64,000 bases of DNA, taken from positions 29,074,470-29,138,469 of the forward strand of contig NW_023998415.1 in assembly GCF_014805625.2 (NCBI RefSeq), read 5' to 3'. The notes under the pieces are model-generated. The model was not told where the DNA came from and did not search any database. It saw only the letters and a list, made by a program, of their open reading frames with translations. Below are positions 28,901 through 38,344 of the stretch, piece after piece. How positions within the stretch are numbered: the stretch's first letter is position 1; each line of letters starts with the position of its first letter. Source of the stretch: Glossina fuscipes. Lineage: Eukaryota; Arthropoda; Insecta; Diptera; Glossinidae. The position numbers and the translations under genes are program-made.

Positions 28901-30229
28901 GCATTAGCATCTAAGGCTTTCGGCTTTTATTAAAAAAAACTCTACTGCATTTGAGATTTGAACCCACAACCATTGAGAGTTGCTAGTCGAGACTCTTGCC
29001 TACTCGGCCACTCAAGCGGATCGAAATTGAATTAAAAGCAGATCTAATATGAAAGCAAGTAAACAAGTTACATTCGTCCGTTTTTGAATCTTTTAAACCC
29101 ATTACCATTCCGGTTATTATACTACGGTCGGTTGTCTATTTCCATTTTTAAAATAAAAACTCAATCAAGATGTACAATCTTCTCTCCGCTCTAACTGAAT
29201 AAAAGAACATTGGAAACCAAAGCAACTAAATTTCGAAATTATTATAATGAGGGAAGGCATTCAATTTCTTCTAATTGAAGGCAATGGATCTTCGCGTATA
29301 GAATCTATAGACTATATTTTTAACTTTTTGTCTTGTTTGTCTTGTATGAGTAGAAAACATCGAAATGGTAAATGAAATGGAAATTTTATTACTAATAACT
29401 TTGTGTGGGCGTGGCCGATATTTCGTATTTTTTGAACATGAATCGTGGGGTTCTCGATAACATACATTCAGAAAGTTTTTGTCTCCAATCTTCTACAATT
29501 TATAGATGCACAGAGATGCTTTCAGTGTAGGTTGTACTGTGGGCGTGTCCTTCGACTGATTTGGCCTTACTTTCAATATCGATTTGCCATCAAAATAAAA
29601 GTCGATTCCTTATGTTTGCGACTAGGAGAGCGTCAAAAGCAAATATCCACCCAGGTGCACAGACGGGTATAGGCAGAGCTACATTGATTCAGAATTTAAC
29701 GCATCAAGAACGTATATATTGTATAGAGTCTCAGAAGCTTCTTTTTGAATGTTGCAAACATTATGAGAAATTAGTATATCGCCGTCCTTCGTTAGTTAAT
29801 GGATAGCAAACGTATAATAATTTCTTAACAGTGAAATCGTCATGTGTTTTAAATCAATATTCTAAAATTGATTAATGGAGAACGTTTATGGTGTATATAG
29901 CCCAGTAATCGCACAAACGTCTCCTTTTCGTGCTTTTACTTGTACATTGACTATAAGCAATGATTTTGTATTGAGGTTGGGTTGGAAAAACAAACTTGAC
30001 CCATTTAGTTTATTTTGCAGAAACAAAATAAGGAGAAATTATCAAAATGAATATATTTTCGCTATCGAAATACTCATCACCTCAACACTAATGACAAATG
30101 CAGATGCATAATATGAACGGTGTATGCATTGAAAATGCAAGAACAAGAATGTGTCATGTATTTTGTGCAAATATTTTTCTGTATATATTATCAACATCAA
30201 TCAATCATTTAGTTGAGAGAAGCAATATA

Positions 30230-30261
<32 letters not shown>

Positions 30262-33200
30262 GATATACACATATACATATATATACATATATACATATGT
30301 GTATATATTTAATTTTCATTTTTTGTCTTATTCTGCAATCTTCCTTCACTTTCGCTGTTTACTGTTCGACAATATATTCCATCTCATCAGGACTATCATT
30401 ATCGCAATCATGACAACCGTTTATGTCAAATTAATCACCTATCGGTTATGTTTTCATATTCATGCCACGCGGTATATTAAGTTTTCCAAATGTTTGTATC
30501 ATATAATGAGCGGAAGTTCAATATACTTTAAATATATACTTTTCATCACATCCGTCTGCTCAAGTTGGAATTGCAACTATTCTAGCTCATAAGTCCGATC
30601 ACATTTACTAAACCCCTAATAAATGCCCCTTCTAGCTAAAGCTTTTAGTTCGAACTTTGAAGCTTGGTTGAACAGTCCTATTAGGGTAACTAAAACTCCA
30701 TTAGCAAATCATCGGAAATATAGGATGTAAATTTGTTCAATTGCTCTTGTAACGTACAGCCAAGCCGTATAAAAAGATATATTTTTAAGAGATCCGTCGA
30801 TCGCTCTCTCTTTCATAGGTATGAATAGGTTTGTCGCGAACCGACTAAAACTTCTTTTATTGCTTTATACAGCTTAAACACTGTTTACGGACAATTTTAC
30901 GATCATGTTTTTTATATAAGAAAAGAGAAGAAAAAATTTAATTTATTTTCACGTTTTCTTCACATATTTGATGAATGGAATTAAAAATATATCGCATGCG
31001 ACAGTTTTTCAGCTTTAAATAATACACAACCACAGCAATCAGTTGTTCACTAATTGTGAACCAATCAAGTTCAACTCATCCTTTAACTTCAATGGATACT
31101 GGGCTCAAATTCGAAATTATTATATATATATATATATATATATATAATGTATTACAATCTACAAATTTGCAATTTTCTCGAGCCAGCTTTAAATTGTGGT
31201 CATTGTGAGTGCGGTTGTAAATGTAGCGAGTTGTTAATCCTTCGGCTTGCTTAAGGTCAGGTGTCTTTCATGTTTTACTTTTTTCTATTAGACACAAAAC
31301 GAGCCAGAGCAGGTAAGGCAAGAAAACCTAAATGCGTTCAAAATCCAGGTAATCAAGAATGCATATATTTTATGGATTCTTTAGAACGTATTTCCATAAA
31401 TTATTAACCCTAATCGGTTCACGAGTTTTCATAAAAAAATCATACCACAATGACACTGACAAGCTTACAGTCAGAAAGGTGTCCCGTATCTTGAATAGGA
31501 AGTTGTTCATACTTCATATTGATTTATCTCTTTAAACAAGATATAAACAAATATAAAACATTATAACACATTGCTTTAGAAATGGTATGCGCAGATCCTT
31601 AAAGCATCTCTCTCCCAAACTTTCTCTCGATTGGGTGCGGGAGTCCTCTCTGACTGCGAGGCTACGAGACAAATGGTGGTAAGATTCGTTGGAAATACAA
31701 ATAAATAAATGTAGAAATAAATGTAAAATCAAAGAAATTTAAGTGGAAAGTTCAAATGACCTTGAAACATTCATCATAATCGGTTTTGGGTTAAAGGTAG
31801 CACCAATTTAATGTGTCTTCCTTCGGGAGTGAGCCTAAAAATCAATCTAAAAAATGCAAATGTAGTTAAACGTTACTAGCTAACCTTTTTTACTGTATTC
31901 ATATTGATGTACATTACGTATAACTGTAATGAATTGTCCTATGACCTCTTCAGTGTTCTACTCTTCAAAGAGCTTAGCATTTGACATTAGTTAATATGGT
32001 GTGAAAGTACATCGGAAACAAGTAAGAAAATTATATTCGCAGTTCAGGGAATTTTGGTAAAAATTTTCAAATCGTAAGCGTATCGCTGAACCAATTAACC
32101 CTATTTAGGCATTCGCGATAAATCGTAAATTAGTGAGTTGAGTACTTACCGCCTTTAGAGACAGAATAAAGTCTATGCATTCTTGATCCGCATTGAATTC
32201 TGAATAGATTTAAGCATTTCCGTCTGTCCGTCTGCATGGTGTCCATGATAAATATTATCATGACACCAAAAGTGAAGGTATGTGAATTCAAATTTGGCAG
32301 AAACAACAAACACATGATTACAAAAATTGCAAAAAAGTCAATCACATCCAGGTAAAACTAAGATTATCGTTTTTTTTATTATGTTCCCTACTAGTACTTC
32401 GAAAAATTCTTTACCGAAAGTTAATCTTCATAAGCGGCTTTTAGGGATAATTTTATTATAATCTGACATATCTTTTGCTTTAACTTTGGTAAAGTAGACT
32501 AGATTTTTTTTTTTTTTTTTTGATATGATTGACTCACCACCGCAACAGCTCATAATTACAATGAAAATTTTTATTAGCTTAATTAAAATAATTAATTAGT
32601 TCAACACTTAGTGTAATTATTATCATGTTTTAAGTGTTTACTGTTTTACTTTTCTAAGCTTTTCGGCTGAACTTACCGTTATGAACGTTTAACTCTTAAA
32701 AACGAAGAAATTTCACTTATACCCTACATCAAGTTTGTACGGATATATGTGCAAATAGATACACCTAATGGAGACATGGATTATACCTATCATTTCAGAA
32801 TCTCTTGTGTATTCCTCGCAAGCTCGTAATTTTTGATGCAATTTGGTATACCGATGTTTTTCGACACACCCAGGAAAGCTTTGCAAATGCTTCGAATCAG
32901 ATCAGGCCTTATATTGAAATGTCGTCATACGAAAAAATATAATTTTCGCACGAAAATTCTCCAAAGAACAGTAGTTCAGCATTTTAAATTGATGTGAAAA
33001 ATTTGAATCCGATGGGATTATTTTTTGAGATCCCTATCAATATAAATAAATGATTGATTGTATTAGCCAAAATGATGTAAGGTACTTAAAAGTCGATCTT
33101 GTCCGACTAGACTGTTCTTATTGCTTTTTATACAAAATGATGCTACTGTTTGTATGCTTTTTCAACTAACTTAACTTTAGAGTGGATCTATGATATTCGT

Positions 33201-35835
33201 TACCTTAAAATGTTCGCGGGCAATAAGAACTTCAATGAGGTGCAAAAAATTACAGTCAATTTATTTTACAATTATTTCTGTGTTATCCGAAATCTGAATA
33301 AAAATATTTTGTAACACTAGCCACAATACAATTTGTATATACATATATATTGTAAATACATATATATATCCATGAGATCCATGATGATACAGATCCAATT
33401 TTTTAGCTAATTATTATTAATTATTAAATAAAAATAATTGGCTTTAAAATTTGAGCGCTATAGCGTGCATGTCATTTTGCATCAGAATGAAAATGAATGC
33501 TTAAGTATCCACGTCCGTGAACATGTTAAAGGTGACCCATAAAAAGAGTGTTAAGTATTTTTTTAGTTGTGGACAAGACAGTCGATCGATTGCGAGCTTC
33601 TTTCACATTGATCCGTTAGGTGACCTCGTGAAATACTTGTATCATTTGTAATTAATTTATAGAATGTAAGTTTCTAAGTGTTTTATCCATTCGCAGTGAT
33701 GATCCCATTATATGTGACTTTAAACTATTGAACATCAGCTAGGAGAAGGGACCGGTGTGCGGGCAATATTACATCTATTTGTAAAGCTATATGCCAATGA
33801 AGCATATTTGCGTACTTCATGAAGTTCTTATGAATATGAATTGATGGGATTGGTGGGTGGCTAACTATACTCTGGAGAGATTCGCCGTAAAACTAACTTT
33901 AAATATTAAAAATTTATTCACACAATAGGGAAAGTTTTGATTTCATATTATCCTTTGTTTGCTTTGGCTATTTGCATTTGATTTGAACGAAGAGTAAATT
34001 CATAAAATAAATTTAATTTAATTTCCAATGTAAACCAATGTTAATTAGCATTAAATAAAATTTAAATTCGTTCCGTATTCAAATTTATTGGCTTTTGCTT
34101 TCTATGCAAATATACAATATTTCTATAATTTTGTTATGCGTATCAACGAAGGATGAGAGTTATATTCATTTTGTCGAAAGATTTGCAACGCCCACAAGGA
34201 AGCACTAGCGATGCCACAAAGTACATATAAATATTCTAGATCAGCATGAAATTCGTAATTGATTCAAGCATGTCCGTCCGTGCTGTGTCTGCTGTGAATA
34301 TTCTTTTGGCCACAAAAATGAAACTATCCATGTCAAATTTGGCAGAAAAATTAAAACTTCTTGCAGATTGGCATTGAAAATGGGCCACATCCGTTGAAGG
34401 ACACGCCTACAGTGTTGCGTAATGCGAAGACACCTCTGTCTTTGAAAAGCAATTAAAAGTCAGTTTTTTACTCACTAAACTATACACTACAACAGATTGA
34501 TCTACCAAAAATTGAACCGTATATGCCATGGGCAATGCTGCGAGATACTGCCTCTACAAAAATGGAAAAAATTGACTACGTCAATACGTCTGATATTATA
34601 GTGTATCAAAATTTAATTTTTTTTTTTTCAATACCTTGCACAAGAAACCCCATAAGCTATATAAAAGTCTTTCAAATTTGGAATGCGTCGAAACATGCCC
34701 GTCTGTTCGTCTGTCCATTTGTCTGTTTGCGATAAAGATCCACCCATTAGCGATAATGAAGATATCGCTTACAATTTGCAAAAAACTTAAAACTTTTCCA
34801 AGGACCCGTCTGCAACGCCGACACACCTAAGCGCCAAAAACTTTTATTCGGAATATAGAAAGAATCGGCCGCGGCTAGTCCATGTTATAGAGCATGAAAA
34901 TTTACTTCTACTTTTTTCGTTTTTTTTTTTCAGGTAACGGTGGTGTATATTAAAGGATAGAAGAGAATATAATTTTCTTACAATATTTTAGTTTTTTTTT
35001 TTTTCTTTGTTAATTAATATTTTTTTCTTTTTTCGATTCCGTACATTAATCGCTTTTGAAATAGATTCACTTCACAAGTTTTAAATAGGAATGAGTGACG
35101 TCCAAACAAATCAGCATTTAGATGTCAACCTATATCTTATGATTTCGTATGAATTCGATTTTTTTTGGTAAAAATGTCCAATTGCTCATCGCTTGCGGCA
35201 ATTGTCAATCGCGTTGCATTGACAGATAATATAGTTATGATACTAAGTCATGGCTCAAACTAGGAGAACTAGGATATGAGAGGAAATAATTGTAAAATAC
35301 AATATTAGGGCGGCCGATATATGATGCTCGTCACCTCTAACTTACACATTGGGATCGCGGAATAGTTTCTTCGCTGGTTCGGATCGTTTTTACCTTCTTG
35401 TTTCATGTGTAACTAACTAACTGTAAGGAATATTTTAAAGAGACTGTAGGGAGGTGTATACGGCAAATTTTACCTTCCGGTCCAAATAATGAGTATTTGT
35501 AATGGGTTAAAAAATTTCCAAATAATACGCTGTATTCGTCTGTGGCGAAGAAAAAACCACGTAATCACAACTCTGTAAAAAAGAATCTTTAAATTCATAT
35601 CAAAATTTATTATATATAAAAAAAAAGAGGAGAAAAAGAAAATGTTTTCCCATAGCATAAATGAATTTTTTCTCCGCTTTCCATACCATTTTTTCCTAAT
35701 ACGTATGTGTATCATTTAATTGCATTTTTCAGATATTATTTAAGCCATAATACAGCACTTGTCAAGCTTATGAAGAAATTGGGAGCACGGCCCATACCTC
35801 AGTGGCTTAAGGATGACTTATCAACTGGAACGTGA
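8642..35835 (+). CDS. sfl: sulfateless: heparan sulfate N-deacetylase/N-sulfotransferase (5' end missing)
   Basis: Join of 8642-8845, 23117-24971, 25818-26170 and 35733-35835, giving 837 residues that end at a TGA (35833-35835). NDST enzymes are bifunctional type II Golgi membrane proteins. They remove acetyl from N-acetylglucosamine in heparan sulfate and transfer sulfate from PAPS to the free amine, the first modification step, needed for Wnt, FGF and Hedgehog signalling in flies. Visible in order: the N-terminal luminal domain, the deacetylase domain with a DIDD motif, and the C-terminal sulfotransferase with the PAPS loop QKTGTT and the 3'-phosphate motif SPAKRAYS. All junctions are GT-AG and keep frame (phases 2, 0, 2). 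Introns are about 14.3, 0.85 and 9.6 kb. The start, transmembrane anchor and stem are absent and should lie upstream of the window. No frameshift or internal stop is seen. The identification is by recalled family similarity and is very secure. Confidence 0.96.
8859..9258. other. assembly gap, 400 N
   Basis: Run of exactly 400 N, bordered on the right by 31 A residues. It lies inside sfl intron 1, starting 13 bases after the exon A donor. Exons A and B join in frame without it, so no constitutive sfl coding sequence need be missing there. The real length is unknown. Confidence 0.99.
10800..11120 (-). repeat. dispersed repeat family A, copy 1
   Basis: Contains in order the words GATGAG…TATATTTTGTCAAAACATT, GCAACGC, GGAAGCA, a (TCTG)n tract, GTGAACATTCC, GGCAGCAAATATGAAACTATC and TTGAAATTTGCAGAAACATT. 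The same ordered words recur at 32120-32345, 34140-34480 and 39840-40005, and in reverse at 29400-29810 and 56950-57400. From memory, similar sequence is common in fly introns, but I cannot assign a named family. The (TCTG)n run at 10944-10974 is an expansion of the family's own GTCYGTCTG motif. Confidence 0.7.
11780..12045 (+). repeat. dispersed repeat, 'ACATGGACAGACAAG' type
   Basis: The segment AAATTTCATCCAAAAAATGG…ATACATGGACAGACAAG…GAATCAATCTATC aligns with the end of the copies at 58545-59290 (TTTCACCAAAATATCTC…ATACATGGACGGATAGA). It overlaps an 83-codon open frame that has no other support as a gene. Confidence 0.5.
13700..14130 (-). mobile_element. old mariner-like transposon remnant
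   Basis: Aligns over about 400 bases with 21460-21930. Shared blocks include TACAACTTCACATTTTC, TTTATCGAGA, ACGGAGAAG, CCATCAAAAAA, TTTAATCAA, CTGAAATTTTGATAG and ATTCTCTGAAAATAATATG-like ends. The second copy shows mariner transposase traces, so this one is assigned by homology to it. It is too decayed to encode protein; the element may extend left toward 13350. Confidence 0.5.
20160..20420 (+). repeat. dispersed repeat, 'ACATTGACG…CATATAACG' type
   Basis: Contains GTATGTCCGTTTCTCC, GAAACTTGATACACTGAGG, TTTTCGCCC, a 'CGACCCACTTTTTCG' block and ACCATATAACGCCGTATTTCGACAAGTCG. The same order is seen at 52860-52990 and 63860-63975 and more weakly at 32810-33000. Short open frames on both strands here come from the repeat. 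Confidence 0.6.
20965..21930 (-). mobile_element. degenerate mariner-family transposon
   Basis: Read on the minus strand with frame changes, the right part gives traces of the mariner C-terminus: a PDLA-like block (YSPDLAP.D in the family) near 21210-21250, then [20 protein letters not shown] and RFMKGRIEM…ADGDKIR. The edge at 20967 reads GTCGGTCAATAAGTACGAGG, like a mariner terminal inverted repeat. Many stops and frameshifts make it inactive. The left part is shared with 13700-14130. Confidence 0.6.
22967..22999. repeat. (AAAT)n microsatellite
   Basis: About eight AAAT/TAAA units just over 100 bases before sfl exon B. A similar tract at 61655-61680 follows the words GCCGGTGCTATCTCTGT. Confidence 0.85.
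23117..24971 (+). CDS. sfl: sfl coding exon B (deacetylase and first half of sulfotransferase)
   Basis: Large exon of 618 full codons between the acceptor 'cgtttcag' (AG 23115-23116) and the donor at 24972 (cag|gttcgt). It begins [20 protein letters not shown]. The N-deacetylase domain contains [13 protein letters not shown] (DIDD at 23721-23732, likely metal binding) and the His-rich [10 protein letters not shown] (HHHGTHEE 23859-23882). The sulfotransferase domain starts near [17 protein letters not shown]; the Lys codon of the PAPS 5'-phosphosulfate loop is 24612-24614. The 3'-phosphate site SPAKRAYSW begins at 24888, with its Ser at 24909-24911. The open frame upstream (ATG at 23079) is intronic read-through: the splice site and family alignment put the exon start at 23117. 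The frame also runs past the donor to a stop near 25010, which is not coding. Confidence 0.97.
24972..25817 (+). other. sfl: sfl intron between exons B and C (846 bases)
   Basis: Phase-0 GT-AG intron starting gttcgt and ending tttttacag. The only notable content is a full SINE with target-site duplication (25568-25733). No other coding sequence. Confidence 0.9.
25568..25733 (+). mobile_element. tRNA-derived SINE, poly(A)-tailed copy 1
   Basis: The head is tRNA-like: GCCTGAGTGGCCGAGTAGG has a good RNA polymerase III A box (TGGCCGAGTAGG), and GTGGGTTCAAATCTC has the B box (GGTTCAAATC). A short body and an A tract of about 25 (25709-25733) follow. Exact 13-base target-site duplications ATAGAGAAGACTT flank it (25555-25567 and 25734-25746), so insertion was by target-primed reverse transcription and recent. 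The head resembles a class II (Ser/Leu) tRNA but does not fold into a full tRNA gene by eye. Its 3' body differs from copies 2-4. Confidence 0.9.
25818..26170 (+). CDS. sfl: sfl coding exon C (sulfotransferase C-terminal half)
   Basis: Exon between the acceptor 'tttttacag' (AG 25816-25817) and the donor ag|gtaaaa at 26171. It continues exactly from NYSFYQ with [20 protein letters not shown], matching the vertebrate NDST order (…VITAGSDA…LRNRCLVPG). It includes ERWLSYY (acceptor-groove region), [17 protein letters not shown], and the cysteine-bounded [20 protein letters not shown], which in NDSTs forms the disulfide loop before the conserved GKSKGRxYP. The last two bases (AG) join the first base of the next exon to make Arg. 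The short intron in front carries a recently inserted SINE. Confidence 0.96.
27264..27663. other. assembly gap, 400 N
   Basis: Second run of exactly 400 N, within the third visible sfl intron. The true size is unknown. Confidence 0.99.
28811..29020 (-). mobile_element. tRNA-derived SINE, (AAT)n-tailed copy 2
   Basis: Minus-strand copy. The 5' head at the right end reads, in reverse complement, CCGCTTGAGTGGCCGAGTAGG with A and B boxes (B box complement GATTTGAACCC at about 28950). A body ends …TTAGAATTTATTCTCTGGC and then an (AAT)n-type tail (28811-28866). An 8-base duplication TCGAAATT flanks it (28803-28810 and 29021-29028). The body after TAGAGTTTTTAATAA differs from that of copy 1. Confidence 0.85.
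29400..29810 (+). repeat. dispersed repeat family A, long copy
   Basis: Starts GTGTGGGCGTGGCCGATATT. Later ordered words are ACAGACGGGTATAGGCAGAGC, GATTCAGAATTTAACGC, CAAGAACGTATATAT, TATAGAGTC, TGTTGCAAACATTATGAG and a CCGTCCTTCG end. It is the opposite orientation of the copies at 10.8 and 34.1 kb. Open frames of 75-81 codons here are explained by the repeat. Confidence 0.65.
30225..30300. repeat. (TA)n / TACATA microsatellite
   Basis: Nearly pure alternating T/A with ATACATAT variants. Another (TA)n run lies at 31121-31147. Confidence 0.9.
32120..32345 (-). repeat. dispersed repeat family A, copy
   Basis: Shares TTGATCCGCATTGAATTC, AAGCATTTCCGTCTGTCCGTC, GTCCATGATAAATATT and CAAATTTGGCAGAAACAACAA with the other family A copies. 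Weak related sequence may also occur at 31265-31480. Confidence 0.6.
34140..34820 (-). repeat. dispersed repeat family A, two adjacent partial copies
   Basis: The first unit (34140-34480) has GGATGAGAGTTATATTCATT, TTGCAACGCCCACAAGGAAG, TCAGCATGAAATTCG, AGCATGTCCGTCCGTG and AATTTGGCAGAAAAATTAA. A second, more decayed unit (about 34640-34820) repeats the GCCCGTCTGTTCGTCTGTCC and TTGCAAAAAACTTAAAACTT part. Thus two copies lie in the same orientation within 700 bases. Confidence 0.65.
35733..35835 (+). CDS. sfl: sfl terminal coding exon D
   Basis: Short last exon after the acceptor 'tgcatttttcag' (AG 35731-35732). Its first base completes an Arg codon, then reads [20 protein letters not shown] and ends [12 protein letters not shown] followed by TGA at 35833-35835. 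Vertebrate NDSTs end the same way (a helix, then LPTWLREDL and a few residues), so the C-terminus looks natural and not truncated. It sits about 9.6 kb downstream of exon C. A second stop (TAG) follows directly. The frame then stays open for 50 codons; see findings. Confidence 0.95.
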
Positions 35836-36711
35836 TAGCGGCTTAGGCCCAAGTTGCGTAAGTTTCGTGCAAAACTAAGAAAACAATTACGACACTTTAT
35901 AGCTCTTCAACCTCAATTGCCACAACACAGTTATTACCCTCAATATCAGCAAAAGCAGACGCAGCACCAGCAGCAACAGCAGCAGCAATAGTGTTAGTAG
36001 TCAACATACTCCTTTCTCCGTTATCGTTTATCCTATGGCGTTAAAAATCAATAAAATAGCTACAGCATCAGTTGTTGCATGCTACTTATAGCATACAAAT
36101 GAAACGTTGCGAACGATAAAAAAAACCCCCTAAAATCATGCTATGTGAAATGAAGAAATGGAAACACTATCGCTAGCAGTATATTAATCTTACTTTCCTC
36201 TTATGATAACATCACAATGAGTTACTTTTTTTAAACATTTTAAATATGTGTGCGTACTATTGATACGCTATATAAGTTACTTAACAATCGAAGATCAGTA
36301 AATCAATCAAACGTTGAAATATGAAAACGTAAAAGCTTGTAAAACATTTTATTGTCAATAGTTAGTTGATAAGTGTGTGACAACATTTTAATTTTGTTTT
36401 TGTTTTTGTTTTCTTTTTTTTTTTTTTTTTTCATCACAATTCATTCCACTTGCAGTAGATGATATTCATGTAGTATAGCACGCTTATAGGTGTACTCACT
36501 GTGTTTAATCTCAATATTTAGTTAGTATAACTTGAATATTGAGGAAATTAATTTAAATAGCCCGACAAATTCATACAGTAATATACACATGTACAGAACG
36601 AACATAAACATCTTCTTCACGTTTGCTTGCGCAACTCTTCTTTTTCTTTTCTCTTTTTTTTTTTTTTTTTGTACATAAATGCGTACAGACGAATGTATAA
36701 GTAATAATATA

Positions 36712-36750
<39 letters not shown>

Positions 36751-37222
36751 TTTTCTATATGTGTATCATAAACAGTTAATAATAATATTATTATATTACT
36801 TGCGTGTGTGTGTGTGTATGTGTGTGTGTGTATGCGTGTGTATGTATATTTTTGAAAAGTATATTTTTGGCCTGTGCATCTTAATTATATTTTTAGTCAC
36901 AGTAAATAAACGTAATTAACACTTATAACACAACCATCCTCAAATAAAAATAATCATCATCATCATCATCATCGTCAGGAACCGTAATAAAATTCAATGT
37001 TTATGAATGAGTACTATAAGGAATATCTGTCTGTTCGCACGGGTGTGTCTACTTATAACAATAATAATGAAACATATATTTTTTTATTCACATTCACAAT
37101 TCGGTCGAGTCTGATTAAATTTCGTACTCTGCTGTCTGTCTGCTGTTAGTTATTTTTATATGTATGTATATATCTTAAATGTATGCTTTATTGTCTTTAC
37201 GGCTCACTAAAAATGCAATAAA
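35836..37222 (+). other. sfl: sfl 3' UTR (end uncertain)
   Basis: Sequence after the sfl stop contains a CAG/CAA-rich stretch (35941-35988), then AT-rich DNA with a (TA)n tract (about 36717-36746), a (GT)n tract (about 36803-36842) and a CAT repeat (about 36955-36973). AATAAA hexamers at 36050-36055 and 37217-37222 could each specify poly(A) addition, so two mRNA forms are possible. The far end is an inference, as no transcript data are available here. Confidence 0.5.
36050..36055 (+). terminator. candidate proximal poly(A) signal of sfl
   Basis: AATAAA about 215 bases after the sfl stop codon. It is the first canonical hexamer in the 3' UTR. AATAAA is frequent by chance in such AT-rich DNA, so usage is not proven. 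A second candidate lies at 37217-37222. Confidence 0.4.
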
Positions 37223-37609
37223 TGACAAAAAGAAAAACAAACGTAAAATGAAAACAAATTAGTTTACTTTCTAGTAGAATACAATGAAATATATTTTAAC
37301 TGTTGCTGTATAATGTAAGTTGAACAACTACAACTACAACTACAACTAAAACAACAATAACGATAGTAATAACAACTAACATGCTGTTCAAATAAATGCT
37401 AGTTTAACACTTGCTTGTACATAAAAAATAAAAAATAAAAATAGTAAAAAAAAAATAAATAAATAAATAACAAAATAAAAGGAAACAAACAAATGTAGCA
37501 TACATACACAAGAACGAAAACAATAATCGATTTAAATTGAAAGTAAAGGCTAAAAAGAAATGACAAACAAATTATGATTGAAATGACAAATCTGATAACA
37601 ATAAAAAAG

Positions 37610-37613
<4 letters not shown>

Positions 37614-37665
<52 letters not shown>

Positions 37666-37684
37666 ATATATATATATATATATA
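37614..37684. repeat. long (TA)n tract
   Basis: Alternating TA from 37614 to about 37660, a TTTG interruption, then TA again to 37684. It marks the end of the sfl 3' region. Confidence 0.95.
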
Positions 37685-37975
37685 AATGTCTTGTTTTCTT
37701 CTATCATCTATTACGGGGAAAATTGCATTACATTGGATTTTCGGTAAGTTTCAGTGCAACGAAAGAAATGGCAAAAGAACATGAAAAAAAGGAAACAAGA
37801 TTTTTGTTTACGACCATCCTTCCCGCCTTCACGGCAACGCATCAACAGTGCTTTTCCACCATCGTTCTAGATCTTTTCACTTTCAAACTGACTCTTGGTT
37901 CCGTTGTTGTTCGTAATCAATCACTCACGGGACGTTTCCCATTCATGTAACACACTCAAGGGTAGTGTTCGCAGA

Positions 37976-38344
37976 CTAGTAGGTGTAGACCCAATCGGTA
38001 AGTATTGCGCCTTTATCGACAGAGCCTTCTCTATAACTACGTTCAAGGTAAACTCTAACGCGCTGAGATTTGAAATCGTGAACACTGACTAGGTAGTTGC
38101 GATTCTTATCTACGCGACTATACGTGCGGAACATACTCGCAAATACAAGTTCCTCCCTCTTTCCTGTGGAGTGATCATGAGTTAAATTGAAACCAAGAAA
38201 CAACTGTAAGGAGTTTTTCTTGTTGTCACTCGTCATACAAGTTAAGTCGTTCCAGTTGCTTTGACATTTGAAGTTGCATACCGAACATACTATGGTGCCA
38301 CAAATCGAAAAAGTGGTGAATAATAGATACTGACCGCTTAAAGT
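37976..38344 (-). CDS. unidentified 122-codon minus-strand open frame, possible exon or decayed gene
   Basis: I do not recognise this protein. On the minus strand the frame is open from just after an in-frame TGA (38345-38347) to TAG at 37976-37978. Its first part has a hydrophobic run (YLLFTTFSICGTIVCSV), then CNFKCQSNWNDLTC, then a soluble charged region with LQLFLGFNLTHDHSTGKREE and VSVHDFKSQRVRVYLERSY. The first ATG (38234-38236) lies after the hydrophobic run, so a signal-like leader would need an upstream exon; GGTCAG at about 38330-38335 (minus sense) is a possible acceptor. Base composition is less AT-rich than its surroundings and the residues are not low-complexity. The layout fits a small secreted or membrane protein. 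It may equally be a pseudogene or chance. Confidence 0.35.
   Translation of the reverse strand, partial: TLSGQYLLFTTFSICGTIVCSVCNFKCQSNWNDLTCMTSDNKKNSLQLFLGFNLTHDHSTGKREELVFASMFRTYSRVDKNRNYLVSVHDFKSQRVRVYLERSYREGSVDKGAILTDWVYTY

Larger units (their letters stand above)
26171..35732 (+). other. sfl: sfl intron between exons C and D (~9.6 kb)
   Basis: Bounded by GTAAAA (26171) and TTTTTCAG (35725-35732). Contains a 400-N gap, a SINE copy (28811-29020), family A repeats near 29.4-29.8, 32.1-32.3 and 34.1-34.8 kb, and TA-rich microsatellites near 30225-30300 and 31121-31147. No exon could be supported. Exons C and D join in frame directly and match NDST, so no skipped constitutive exon is needed. 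Confidence 0.85.

Noticed and set aside
37399..37707. 102-codon minus-strand frame.
   Set aside because: Translation of the (TA)n tract (Tyr/Ile runs).
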